64,000 nucleotides of DNA from Leptolyngbya subtilissima AS-A7 (GCF_039962255.1 NZ_JAMPKY010000009.1:1-64000); one strand, 5' to 3'. Positions 36,464 to 44,714 are shown, counted from the first letter of the stretch. The notes: a model not told the origin generated them from the letters alone. A program made the numbers and translations.

Positions 36464-36890
36464 GGGGATGTGGGGAAGATGAGGCGCAGCGTATACGTCT
36501 ATTTTAGACCTGTCTGCATTTACACAGTCGCTGTGCTTCGCGCTATCTGTTCAACCACTGCCCAAGCCTGCTCAATCACAGTTTCATCAAACGAGTTGCC
36601 TACTCGGTTTCACCCTCTCTACATTGCATGTGGCTTAGCAATAATGACAAAGTTGAGTGGCAAAACCATCCAAAACTCCGAGTAAGCGTCTCTGATCGGT
36701 CTGTTTAGACAATATGTTAGACTCCCACTGAACACAGGCTCTAGTCGCCCTATTATTTACTCGCAGTCACAGAATATTGTGTAGTGGCGATCGCACCCTC
36801 CTCTGCAAGCCTAAAATCCAGGAAAGTTTAGCTTTTGATGCTGGCTCGTGAAATCACAATTTGACAAGCAGTTAACTTATTAAATCAGTA
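36464..36890. other. Spacer at the left edge of the accessory island
   Basis: 427 bp with no gene recognised. It must contain the promoters for sdhA (leftward) and the RCCR-like gene (rightward). The sequence is AT-rich compared with sdhA. Confidence 0.5.
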
Positions 36891-37643
36891 ATGACTTCTC
36901 AAGTTGACCTAAGCCATGCCACCTTATTTGCACAGCTGCAAAGCATTTTGAGTGAGTTGCAAGGAGAAGTAACCCGACAAATTGCGGCTTTTCCTCAGCC
37001 AAACCAACCGCTTCAAAGCTTTCAGAGCCCTGATGGCAACGTGACAGGCTCGCTTCTGACTTTTACTGGAGAAGAGCTAGATTGGCTGGTCTATTCGTGG
37101 TTTAATGCCGCTCAAATGAAATTTGGCACTACGCGCTTGACTCTTTGGCTAAGTCCACTGATTCAAGTGCCTCACTTAGCCTTTGAATTTGGCACAAAGC
37201 CCGACCTCTTCTTCTACATTGACTACATACCTAGAGTCGATTTGTGGACTGACTTAAGCTATACAGAACAATACTATGAGCCTTTGAATGCCACTTACAC
37301 GGCGTTGCGGGAGAATCCTAATCTGTCTTTGTTTGTAAGCAAGGCGCTATACATTAGGCAGTTGCAGTCCCCAACGCCGCTTTGCTTTACCTGCCCTACG
37401 ACCCAAGACTCTCTTGCATTGATTGAACGTACTGCCCAAGAGATGTGTTCTCGCTGGCTCACCTGGGTGAAGCAGGCAGAACCTGTCCCCGTAGAGCACC
37501 AAGCTGCGTTGGCAAAACGAGATCTACTGATGCGAAAAACTGTGGCCGAGCGAGATCCAGGCAATGCTGTAGCCACGCAAATTTTTGGGGCAGAGCTGGC
37601 AGATCAGTTGATCCGCGCGTTGTGGAGCAAGGACTATGAGTAA
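36891..37643 (+). CDS. Red chlorophyll catabolite reductase (RCCR)-like protein
   Basis: A 250-residue protein whose order of blocks follows plant RCCR: VPHLAFEFGTKPDLFFYIDY, then IPRVDLWTDLSYTEQYYEPL, then SKALYIRQLQSPTPL, a mid-region AQEMCSRWLTWVKQA, and the end KRDLLMRKTVAERDPGN with FGAELADQLIRALW. In plants RCCR reduces the linear tetrapyrrole from chlorophyll breakdown with ferredoxin as donor and shares its fold with bilin reductases. The exact substrate in this organism is unknown. The stop overlaps the next start by eight bases, so it is translationally coupled to the NmrA-like gene. It lies in the island between sdhA and sdhC. Confidence 0.75.
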   Translation: MTSQVDLSHATLFAQLQSILSELQGEVTRQIAAFPQPNQPLQSFQSPDGNVTGSLLTFTGEELDWLVYSWFNAAQMKFGTTRLTLWLSPLIQVPHLAFEFGTKPDLFFYIDYIPRVDLWTDLSYTEQYYEPLNATYTALRENPNLSLFVSKALYIRQLQSPTPLCFTCPTTQDSLALIERTAQEMCSRWLTWVKQAEPVPVEHQAALAKRDLLMRKTVAERDPGNAVATQIFGAELADQLIRALWSKDYE

Positions 37644-38550
37644 CTCAGAAGCAGCGATCGGCAAAGTGCTACTCATTGGTGTGACTGGGGGCACGGGCAG
37701 CAATGCTGTCAAAGGATTGCTCGAACAAAAGGTAACCGACCTTCGTGCCATTACTCGCAAAATCGACCTTGAGCGTCCTTCCCTATCTAAATTACACAAC
37801 AGCGGTGTTGAGCTAGTTGAAGCCGATCTTGATGACGAGTCTTCATTGAAAGCAGCTTTCGCAGATGTTTCAGCCGTCTATTGTCACGCAACTGCTCCAG
37901 ATTCTGCTAAACCTGACCCCCAGGAAGTGGCAAGGGCACAGCGAATTGCCCAAGCTGCTAAGCAAGCCAATGTCAGCCATATTGTCTATAACTCTGCGGG
38001 AGGCGCCGATCGCAAGTCTGGCATTGCTCACATTGAGCAAAAATATCGAGTAGAGCAAATTTTCAAGCAGGCAAATTTGCCTACAACTATGTTGCGCGCC
38101 TGCTTATTTATGGAGGAGTTTTGGAAGCAATACACTCGCCCGTCTATTCTTAAAGGGTCTTTTCCTTTTGCAGTTCAACCCGATAGGCCGCTTCATTTAA
38201 TTACGACAAAAGACATGGGGCGAGTGGCCGCATACGTGATGAAGCACCGCTCTGAGTATGTCGGCAAAGACATCGAGCTGGCCGGAGACGTGTTGACCCC
38301 CAAACAAATGACGGCGGCATTTGCTAACGCACAGGGAAGCACTGTGGTTTACAAAGAAGTACCTCTCTGGATTTTTTTGCTTTTGTTTCGCAAGTCGCTG
38401 TTCGATTTGATTCAGTGGTATCGCAAGCAGGGTTATCAAGCAGATGTTTCTGCTCTAAGAGAGGAATTTCCTGGGCTGCTTACCACTTTTGCTGATTTTT
38501 TGGCAGAAACCAGTTGGGCAAACCCAGAGTTGACTTACCAAGATTTATAA
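37636..38550 (+). CDS. NAD(P)-binding NmrA/atypical SDR family protein
   Basis: A 304-residue protein with an N-terminal Rossmann motif VLLIGVTGGTGSNAVKGLL (GxxGxxG) and then LRAITRKIDLE, the segment that selects NADPH by basic residues. The blocks VELVEADLDDESSLKAAFA and HIVYNSAGGADRKSGIAHIEQ (read in parts) and TTMLRACLFMEEF are those of the NmrA-like family, which includes redox sensors and reductases of quinones or isoflavones. Translation is coupled to the RCCR-like gene by an 8-bp overlap (ATGAGTAA), so the two probably act on the same substrate. A roughly 160-bp spacer follows. Confidence 0.85.
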   Translation: MSNSEAAIGKVLLIGVTGGTGSNAVKGLLEQKVTDLRAITRKIDLERPSLSKLHNSGVELVEADLDDESSLKAAFADVSAVYCHATAPDSAKPDPQEVARAQRIAQAAKQANVSHIVYNSAGGADRKSGIAHIEQKYRVEQIFKQANLPTTMLRACLFMEEFWKQYTRPSILKGSFPFAVQPDRPLHLITTKDMGRVAAYVMKHRSEYVGKDIELAGDVLTPKQMTAAFANAQGSTVVYKEVPLWIFLLLFRKSLFDLIQWYRKQGYQADVSALREEFPGLLTTFADFLAETSWANPELTYQDL

Positions 38551-38713
38551 GATTCCCAAGGGTTGGTGCGAGAGTTTACGAGTTGTAGATTGGTCTGGGC
38601 TGGCGGAACTCAACTTCCACTGTTGGGTTCAGTTTGCTACCGACCCCAGTGCTTAATCCACTGAAGAGCGATCGCATCCGTTGTGGCTGGAGATGAGGAT
38701 CTAATCGTATGAC

Positions 38714-39067
38714 CTACTCTTCAACGCGACTTGTGGCGTGGCGATCGCGCTCGTACCGTTTTGCTAGTGGAAGCGGCGGCAACCATGACTCACGACGAAT
38801 GATCCAGTTTTCGTAGGTTGGCATCAATTGGTCAGGGGCAGCTAGGGAGCCTAGGTGTACTTCGATTTTGTCTGCGGGGCGTGCAAAAACGGATGAGCCG
38901 CAGCGAGGGCAGAAAAACCGCCCTTTGTAGTCGCGGGTTTCGCCAGCGATCGCTACGGCATCTTGAGGGAAGATCGCGGCAGCGTAGAAGAGGGCTCCAT
39001 AGTGTTGCGGCAGTTGAAACAGGGCTAAAGGCCAACCCGATAGGGACGCAACCAAAGTGTTGGACAT
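38714..39067 (-). pseudogene. GFA-family (Mss4/CENP-V fold) protein lacking its first metal site
   Basis: A 117-residue frame whose body is that of the GFA family: HYGALFYAAAIFPQDAVAI, GETRDYKGRFFCPRCGSSVF, IEVHLGSLAAPDQLMPTYEN, then IRRESWLPPLP. The second zinc motif FCPRCG is intact. The first, CxC...CxxC before HYGA, is missing: the frame reads LALFQLPQHYGA, while a +1 frame reads CFNCRN at the same place. This suggests frameshift and decay at the N-terminus. GFA proteins bind zinc through all these cysteines, so the product is probably not functional. The body is strikingly like proteobacterial homologues as I recall them. Confidence 0.65.
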
Positions 39068-39174
39068 ACAGTGTAGACGTAAGCTAGCTATGGACGTGCG
39101 CTGGTTTTCCGGGTTTGTTCCTTGCTCTTGAAGACGAGTAGGGCAAGTTGGCTCCGATTTCGCTCATTCCGTCA

Positions 39175-39846
39175 TCAGCCGGTTGCTTGCCCAGTGAAAA
39201 CTGCTAATTGGGCGTCAAAAGCACGTTTGAATGCGGGTCGCGCTTCGCCACGAACGACGTAGGAAGCGAGGGTCGGATATTGCTCCAAAATACCTGAGCC
39301 GCCCAGTCTGCGCAGCACCTGCACCATCAGCAGGTCACCGGCGCTGAAAACATCGTCGAGCCAATCAGCATTGCCAAGCCGCCTGGAAAGGTCATCTAAC
39401 CGGCTGCGGATGCGATCCTCGACGAGGGGCAGACGCTCTTCGTACCAGGTCTTGTCGCGCTCTAAGTACATCGCGGCTTCGCGCTGCACGATGGGCGGCT
39501 CTACTGTGGCGATCGCTGCAAACATCCAGGTGATGGCGCGCGCCCGAGCATTGGCATCTTGTGGCAGAAGACCCACATGGCGCTCGGCAATGTGGAGCAC
39601 GATCGCCCCCGACTCGAATAAGGCGAGCTCGCCTTCTTCATAGGTCGGTATTTGCCCAAAAGGATGCAGCGCACGGTGGGTAGCTTCTTTCATCGCGCTG
39701 AATGAAACAAGACGAACATCATAGGGCTGGCCTACTTCCTCAAGTGCCCAGCGCACGGGCATGTCACGTGCTAGTCCCTGGCCACGATCGGGCGACTGTT
39801 CAAAGGCGGTGATGGTAGGGACCATTTGAGAACTCCGGTTGCCCAT
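39175..39846 (-). CDS. Glutathione S-transferase family protein
   Basis: A 223-residue protein. The N-terminal thioredoxin-like domain has PVRWALEEVGQPYDVRLVSF, then HPFGQIPTYEEGELALFESG and AIVLHIAERH, the glutathione-binding segments with the cis-Pro and Glu-Ser pair. The helical domain includes LEDRIRSRLDDLSRRL-type helices and WLDDVFSAGDLLMVQVLRRL. ATG 39846 has AGGAG seven bases upstream; ATG 39825 (MVPTITAF, GGAG upstream) is nearly as good and gives the length of close homologues. Substrate unknown. Together with the GFA remnant next to it, the content looks proteobacterial, consistent with transfer. Confidence 0.85.
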   Translation of the reverse strand: MGNRSSQMVPTITAFEQSPDRGQGLARDMPVRWALEEVGQPYDVRLVSFSAMKEATHRALHPFGQIPTYEEGELALFESGAIVLHIAERHVGLLPQDANARARAITWMFAAIATVEPPIVQREAAMYLERDKTWYEERLPLVEDRIRSRLDDLSRRLGNADWLDDVFSAGDLLMVQVLRRLGGSGILEQYPTLASYVVRGEARPAFKRAFDAQLAVFTGQATG

Positions 39847-40379
39847 TTTCCTGCTCCTTGACGGATTGTGTGCTTGCTCTCGTTGTCGAATGGCGCAATA
39901 CAAAATCGACAACCCACAGGATTTTTTCACTGGTAGCTAACTGTGAGCCTAACGATCGCAATTACCGGATGCTAATAACCTCTTCCTTCAACCGGCCTAA
40001 ACAGTATCTACAAGAGATCTGCGCTCGCACTGTCTTTCAGGTTAGCCAGTAAGGAGTAAGGGTGGTTAATCGCGATCGCCCTTCAAACAAGTCTTTGGCC
40101 CTCGCCCCATAGACACAATTTGGAGCGATGAAGTTACTAGGCTGCCCTAGCCCAACGTTTCATCGATTGATTGCCAGCAGCCTAGTGACGGATTAGTTCA
40201 GCGGTACGGAGCACACCTTAGAATTGCACCAAAGTGTCTGTCTGCTAGCTGCAACCGAGTAGTTAGATATAGCTACTGTATTACTACTCCCTTAATTATC
40301 GTAGTAATAGCTCTTCGGAATGATGCAGAAACTATGAACTTAGCCGAATCTACTTTAGTAGAGTGAAAGATAAACTTGT
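39847..40379. other. Spacer with an inverted repeat
   Basis: 533 bp without a gene. GTTACTAGGCTG (40133-40144) and CAGCCTAGTGAC (40178-40189) form a 12-bp stem with one mismatch around 33 bp. No T-run follows. It could be part of a mobile-element end or a terminator; nothing else was recognised. Confidence 0.5.
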
Positions 40380-41171
40380 ATGACGACAGCCTTGATCACC
40401 GGAGCCTCTGCTGGCATTGGTGCAGCATTTGCCCAACAATTAGCAGCGCACCAAACCGATCTTGTGCTGGTCGCTCGTTCCCAGGACAAGTTACAGGAAC
40501 TTGCTGATTCTCTCAGGCATCAACATCAAATTCAAGTAGACATTATCGTCCAAGATTTGACAGCACCGAACGCAACAGAAACTATCTTTCAAACTGTGCA
40601 GCAGCTTGGGCGATCGATCGACCTATTGGTCAACAATGCTGGAGTTGGAGATTACGGTGATTTCACCGAAAGCGATCGAGACCTTCAGCTTAAAATGGTG
40701 CAGCTTAATATTGCAACAATTGTGGATTTGAGCCATCGTTTCTTACCTGGAATGCGACAGCGTCGAACTGGAGGGATAATTAATATGTCCTCAGTGGCTG
40801 CGTTTCAGTCTATGCCCTACTTCTCGATCTACGCGGCAACAAAAGCATTTACTCTCAGCTTTAGCGAAGCATTGTGGGCCGAGAATCGCAGCTATGACGT
40901 GCATGTACTAGCTGTTTGTCCAGGACCAGCTGGCATTAAGTTCTTCAAAGAAGCGGGATTTCCGTCGTCCCTGATTAACGTCGCCGAAAAAATCGATACG
41001 CCGGTCAAGACTGTTGTACAAGATGCCCTCAATGCATTTGAGAAACGAGAGCCGATCGTGATTCCTGGCAGTCTAATTAACCCTATTCTGGCTACGCTGC
41101 CTCGGTTTGTGCCGCGAGAGTGGGTTTCTAGCTTCTGGAAGTTGATATTAGGACATGATTTTGACAAATGA
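40380..41171 (+). CDS. Short-chain dehydrogenase/reductase (SDR) family protein
   Basis: A 263-residue classical SDR. It has the NAD(P)-binding loop TGASAGIGAAFAQQLA (TGxxxGxG, residues 7-22), LLVNNAGVGDYG (NNAG), and the catalytic Ser in NMSSVAAFQ with YSIY-AATK as the YxxxK motif (residues about 155-165). Arg after the first strand (VARSQDK) suggests NADPH. C-terminal residues 240-263 (PREWVSSFWKLILGHD) may contact membrane or lipid, as in the DltE/YqjQ-like group. It stands alone inside the island, and its substrate is unknown. Confidence 0.92.
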   Translation: MTTALITGASAGIGAAFAQQLAAHQTDLVLVARSQDKLQELADSLRHQHQIQVDIIVQDLTAPNATETIFQTVQQLGRSIDLLVNNAGVGDYGDFTESDRDLQLKMVQLNIATIVDLSHRFLPGMRQRRTGGIINMSSVAAFQSMPYFSIYAATKAFTLSFSEALWAENRSYDVHVLAVCPGPAGIKFFKEAGFPSSLINVAEKIDTPVKTVVQDALNAFEKREPIVIPGSLINPILATLPRFVPREWVSSFWKLILGHDFDK

Positions 41172-41345
41172 GAGTATCCCCTGAGCTTATTTGTTTGAAA
41201 AGTGGAGCATAAGACGAACTGCAAACGCTGCAAGCAGAACCCAAGTGAATATAATGCTGCCTCTGACTACTCACTGCGCTCGTCGCTTAGATGCCCTTAC
41301 TCCTTTAGCTGCTATAAACAGTGGCCCCGCTTTCTGAGTCATTGC

Positions 41346-42194
41346 TCATGCTATCTGATCGAGCTGATCGGTAGTCTCAAAACTGCTGTCAGTACAGGGT
41401 TGATAAACACTAATGGTGCAGTAATCCTGTCGCCATGAACGGTCTTCAGTTATGGTTTTCGATCCAGTTCTTGCTTTTGAATTGTCTGTGCGATCGCGCA
41501 CAGAGCGTCGAGTTTCAACGACCCAGCCAGAAATGTCAGTTGTTGGAGACGATAACTCCTGCAAAACCACAGAGTCAACTTTAACCTTCCAGGGGGAAGG
41601 AGATTGACCCCATAAACTAGAGATTACCTGACCTGCTTCCGGCAGTACTTGTAAGCGCAACTGTAGTGCTACAGCACTGTGATTCCGGACGATCAAATCT
41701 TTATAGCCATAGGAGACTGCAGCATCTTGACCAAGCTGATAAAAGCGATCGCCTCCGTAAGCGTCGATGCTATGGCAATGTCGCTCTAGAATCTGGCAGC
41801 CTGAGACCAAAAATGTATGAAATAGGTTAGTAGCAATTAAGCACAATCCGCCACCAACCCCCGTTTGCACTTGACCGCGCACAAACACAGGGCCTGCCTT
41901 AAACCCATTACTCAGGGTTGGGTCGCCTACACGATTACAGAAGCTGAAGATTTGCCCAGGGTTAAGTTGAAGCTGGTGAATTTTGCTTGCAGCTAGCTGC
42001 AAATTTGAGACACGATTCTTCCGAATTTCTGGACTGCCACGATCTGGAATAGCAGTGACAGAATCACACCATAAATGAGGATAAAGATCTGATTGATGGG
42101 GAGCTTGTTGATGAGCATAAAAAAAGGGGTAGCCATGAAGCAGGCTCCTAGCATGCTTGAGGCTAATACGCAGAGATCGTTTCCATTCTTTCAA
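41346..42194 (-). CDS. VanW family protein
   Basis: A 282-residue protein of the VanW family (PF04294). It has NPGQIFSFCNRVGDPTLSNG, then FKAGPVFVRGQVQTGVGGGL and ATNLFHTFLVSGCQILERHC, with the invariant VGGGxC core. VanW occurs in some vancomycin-resistance clusters, but the role is unknown and most bacterial members are unrelated to resistance. The frame has no ATG before the core; TTG 42194 is preceded by AAGGAG (42203-42208) at eight bases and is taken as start. The tail after residue 230 (SGWVVETRRSVRDRTDNSKA) is family-divergent. Confidence 0.82.
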   Translation of the reverse strand: MKEWKRSLRISLKHARSLLHGYPFFYAHQQAPHQSDLYPHLWCDSVTAIPDRGSPEIRKNRVSNLQLAASKIHQLQLNPGQIFSFCNRVGDPTLSNGFKAGPVFVRGQVQTGVGGGLCLIATNLFHTFLVSGCQILERHCHSIDAYGGDRFYQLGQDAAVSYGYKDLIVRNHSAVALQLRLQVLPEAGQVISSLWGQSPSPWKVKVDSVVLQELSSPTTDISGWVVETRRSVRDRTDNSKARTGSKTITEDRSWRQDYCTISVYQPCTDSSFETTDQLDQIA

Positions 42195-42202
42195 AACGGC
42201 GA

Positions 42203-42208
42203 CTCCTT
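42203..42208 (-). promoter_or_regulatory. Ribosome-binding site deciding the TTG start of the VanW gene
   Basis: AAGGAG on the minus strand, eight bases before TTG 42194. Confidence 0.6.
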
Positions 42209-42610
42209 GATCGGTTACCTGACAGATTCTATTGATGCACCCGACAGATTTGATGGAGCTCAAGCGATTCCGCTTCTAGAAGCCGCCTCGTTATTAAAGA
42301 GAAACTTTCTGCTTAATACCCTTATGGCAGATGGGGTGAAAATTTGGCAGCTTAAGTGCCCTAAGTAGCGTATTAGGTAGAAAAATCAGTATAGCTACCC
42401 CTTTGTCGCAGTCTGCAATCTGTCAACTTTCCTTTACAGGCCAGCTTTCCTTTATGGTTGGCGGGAAGCGTCGCTCCAGCACCGTCACACCTTCACGCCC
42501 AAGGGACCGGGTCTCTGCCATGCTGTTTACTATTCCTAGAGGACGCGATCGCTATAGATAGCGCTTGTAGGCTGAGGAATTTTGGAAAAGTGGAGAAGTA
42601 CCAACTCTGT

Positions 42611-42707
42611 AAGTTGGGTTGAGGTTCAAGTTGTGCAGCTTTGCCAAAGGTAATAACCCGACGCTAGCAATGGTTTCGTTAAGGTTGGCGATAGCGAAAC
42701 CCAACCT
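42611..42707. repeat. Dispersed intergenic repeat of the AGGTTGGGTT type
   Basis: AAGTTGGGTTGAGG on the left and GATAGCGAAACCCAACCT on the right are inverted copies separated by about 70 bp. Elements of the form GTAGGTTGGGTTTCGCTA are frequent in intergenic DNA of many bacteria. Confidence 0.6.
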
Positions 42708-42725
42708 ACTCGCTACAGGAGCTAG

Positions 42726-43175
42726 TCATAACTGAACAAAGCGGACTTCCACGTTTTTTGCGGGACGGATGTAATCTGTGATCGGACAAATCTCACCGTC
42801 CCGCGACAGCTCTTCGATAGATTGCCAGAAAGTCGCCTCATTAGGATGCATGCCAAAGACAAAATATCCTGGATGCACTGCGTCGAGTGCGAACCAGATT
42901 GGCACATTGATGTCTGACGCAGTCTCATAGAAACAATCGCCGGCGGGCAGTCCCCCTTCCCAAGTTGCGATAATCTCTGCATTTCTTGCGGCGAGCGGGC
43001 CAACTTTCTGCTCCACTACTGTATTGAGTCGTCGCTCTACCTCGTCGATCGCCGCGTCCTCAGCTATTTGATTCCAGTTTGGAAAGTCCGGACGCACAGC
43101 TTTTGCCAGCACGTAATGCGGGGTCGGATTGCCCAAAATTTGGTAGAGTCTGAAAACGTCGAGCGGCACACCCAT
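42726..43175 (-). CDS. Hypothetical protein of the island, 149 aa
   Basis: A 149-residue soluble protein beginning MGVPLDVFRLYQILGNPTPH. It has an acidic helical segment (DAAIDEVERRLNTVVEQKVG) and hydrophobic, histidine-containing strands (IWFALDAVHPGYFVFGMHPN). I do not recognise the family. The gene starts 114 bp after the attC-like site, reading away from it, which is where a second cassette gene would lie. No second attC was found behind its stop. Confidence 0.5.
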   Translation of the reverse strand: MGVPLDVFRLYQILGNPTPHYVLAKAVRPDFPNWNQIAEDAAIDEVERRLNTVVEQKVGPLAARNAEIIATWEGGLPAGDCFYETASDINVPIWFALDAVHPGYFVFGMHPNEATFWQSIEELSRDGEICPITDYIRPAKNVEVRFVQL

Positions 43176-43288
43176 ATGTGAGATAACGCTAAATGTAGCG
43201 GCTGTAATTGATTTTACTTTGCCACCGGCTTAAACCAACTGTCCGTTGCCATGGCGTGTTACTACGTTAATACCACCGATCAGTAGAG

Positions 43289-43376
43289 GTATAACAACTC
43301 AAATCAGCGGCGGCAGACAAACTCGAACTCAGCACCAGAGGCTTTCAACCGTCCGCCTGCATTTGAATTGTTAGAC
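43289..43376 (-). other. attC: attC-like recombination site (integron cassette)
   Basis: An 88-bp imperfect palindrome. Read on the minus strand it begins with R'' GTCTAAC (fits RYYYAAC) and ends with R' GTTATAC (close to GTTRRRY). The arms AACAATTCAAATGCAGGCGG and the complement of CCGCCGCTGATTTGAGTTGT (43289 side) match with an extra G in one arm. This is the arrangement of extrahelical bases and unpaired spacer that marks attC. R'' lies 13 bases after the methyltransferase stop codon, the usual place. On the plus strand the same ends read GTATAAC and GTTAGAC. No integrase gene is in the window. Confidence 0.7.
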
Positions 43377-43389
43377 GGACGGCCTTTTT

Positions 43390-44142
43390 CTAAGCTGCTT
43401 GCAGAACGTAGAACGTATAACCATAAGAGTCGCTGAATTTTTCAAACAGTCGCATCTCTTCTTCAGTTTCACGAATAACGGATTGAGTAATTGCGGTAAT
43501 TTTGATCTGCTGTATTCGCTCACGAAGCGGTTCATAGTAATTGACCCACCAAGCCTGACTCGGCAGCCGATGCGTAGAGAGTACGCTAAAGCCAGACCGA
43601 CTTGCCCGAGCGATATTCTCAGCTTCAGCCCCCATCATCGGATAGGCATTTTGCCAATACGCGCTCACAGGATCTGGCGCATTATCAATAAACCAACTCA
43701 TCTCAGATATAACGGCAATACCGCTGTTAGTAAGAAGCGGTCGCCACAGTTTAAGACCCTGCTCAAACCCAATATGATAAATCGCTCCCTCAGACCAAAG
43801 CAGGTCAACTGAACCCGCTGACCAATCAAGTTGAGCCATATCACCCTGAATCGGAATGATTAAATGCTCAAGACCAAGCTGTTTTGCACGCGTTGCCAAT
43901 TCGTCGATAAAAACCGAAGAAGAATCAACTGCCATGACCGTGCTTTGGTAGTGTTGTGCAAGCAGCAACGCACCAGCACCGCTTCCACATCCGAGATCGG
44001 CAATTCGCGGCTTGCTCGGCAAAGTAGAAAGATGGCTCAAAATGTGGCGCGAGAAGTCAGAGTCACCCGGCCCTTTACGATCGCGTCCACAGTGTAAATT
44101 AATCAAAGCGGTGATGTACTCAGTTTGAGTGTCTGTACTCAT
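43390..44142 (-). CDS. Class I SAM-dependent methyltransferase
   Basis: A 250-residue methyltransferase. The SAM-binding motif I is RIADLGCGSGAGALLLAQHY (residues about 46-65), motif II includes VMAVDSSSVFIDEL, and motif III the acidic GDMAQLDW, followed by DLLWSEGAIYHIGFEQGLKL. Substrate unknown; the SEGAIYHIG block is common in small-molecule methyltransferases of the UbiE/Tam type. The stop codon lies 13 bases before the attC-like palindrome, so this is the best candidate cassette gene. Upstream lies an AT-rich spacer with repeated CTGGATAAGC. Confidence 0.88.
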   Translation of the reverse strand: MSTDTQTEYITALINLHCGRDRKGPGDSDFSRHILSHLSTLPSKPRIADLGCGSGAGALLLAQHYQSTVMAVDSSSVFIDELATRAKQLGLEHLIIPIQGDMAQLDWSAGSVDLLWSEGAIYHIGFEQGLKLWRPLLTNSGIAVISEMSWFIDNAPDPVSAYWQNAYPMMGAEAENIARASRSGFSVLSTHRLPSQAWWVNYYEPLRERIQQIKITAITQSVIRETEEEMRLFEKFSDSYGYTFYVLQAA

Positions 44143-44211
44143 ATGGATTTTTGGTAGTTTTTAATATTAAGAGGCTCTTGCCGTTTAACTATGTATTAAG
44201 TGTCAAAGCTG

Positions 44212-44328
44212 CTGGATAAGCTCCTTGTTTCAGAGTGTTATCGATCGCTTTTGATGGTTAACTCCTGAATTTGGGGGTCTTATCGGTCAATTATGCTGGA
44301 TAAGCCCTTTCACTGGGTGCTTATCCAG
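44212..44328. repeat. CTGGATAAGC repeats with terminal hairpin
   Basis: CTGGATAAGC occurs at 44212-44221 and 44296-44305. Its complement GCTTATCCAG is at 44319-44328, giving a perfect 10-bp hairpin at the right. The direct copy 84 bp away suggests a small non-autonomous element or its remnant. Confidence 0.5.
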
Positions 44329-44331
44329 TAG

Positions 44332-44481
44332 CTTTTGGGTTTGCAATCTCCAAGAGCATCTGTGACCCCGATCGCTCACGCCTACGGCTACGCTGACCCC
44401 AACGACTGGAGCGACCCCATCCCCACCGACCAACCCAACCAATGGATGGCGATACTCACCAAGATCCTGCTGATTGAGTAG
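44332..44481 (+). pseudogene. Orphan C-terminal coding fragment
   Basis: A frame open for 49 codons from the stop at 44329-44331 to TAG 44479-44481. It reads SVTPIAHAYGYADPNDWSDP, then IPTDQPNQWMAILTKILLIE. This looks like the end of a real protein, with an ordered composition, but there is no start codon and the preceding DNA is the CTGGATAAGC repeat. Parent gene not recognised. Probably a gene cut by an insertion. Confidence 0.35.
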
Positions 44482-44500
44482 TTTCTCGCCAAGAAGCCGT

Positions 44501-44543
44501 GTGCCTGCTGCCTGGAGCCCAGTTTTGGGAAGACAGCAGGCAC
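44501..44543. terminator. Perfect hairpin after the orphan fragment
   Basis: GTGCCTGCTG (44501-44510) pairs with CAGCAGGCAC (44534-44543). No T-run follows. It may be the terminator of the gene whose end is at 44481. Confidence 0.45.
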
Positions 44544-44609
44544 CCGACTTCTAATCGCAAATTGGCACAGCAACAAACCAACCTGACACAGTAATGAAGC
44601 TTATTGTGG

Positions 44610-44714
44610 GTAGGGTGGGCAATGTCCACCACCCTAATGATTCACTCACCACCAAACCCTCCCCATCAAATCCTTGGTGAGAGCAGAAGGTGAAAGGTGG
44701 GCAGTGCCACCCTA
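44610..44714. repeat. Dispersed intergenic repeat of the GTAGGGTGGGCA type
   Basis: TAGGGTGGGCAATGTCCACC and GGTGGGCAGTGCCACCCTAG are inverted or partly palindromic copies at the ends of a 100-bp stretch. This GGGTGGGCA-type element is common in bacterial spacers. Confidence 0.55.

Larger units (their letters stand above)
42195..42725. other. Spacer with an intergenic repeat
   Basis: 531 bp between VanW and the next leftward gene. An open frame on the plus strand (42093-42368) overlaps the VanW N-terminus and shows no family feature, so it is not called. The repeat at 42611-42707 is described separately. Confidence 0.5.

Noticed and set aside
36716-36722. GTTAGAC as the R' end of a second attC
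   Set aside because: The only RYYYAAC upstream at a suitable distance (GTTCAAC at about 36548) has flanks that do not pair with those of the GTTAGAC.
38630-38660. GAACTCAAC...GTTGGGTTC as an attC
   Set aside because: The palindrome is far too short, with about seven bases between the arms; attC sites are about 57 bp or longer.
39947-40049. GCCTAAC and GTTAGCC as ends of another attC
   Set aside because: Beyond the seven terminal bases the arms do not match in either orientation.
42093-42368. Plus-strand open frame of 91 codons overlapping the VanW gene start
   Set aside because: It lies across the VanW N-terminal codons and its supported TTG start, and shows no family feature.
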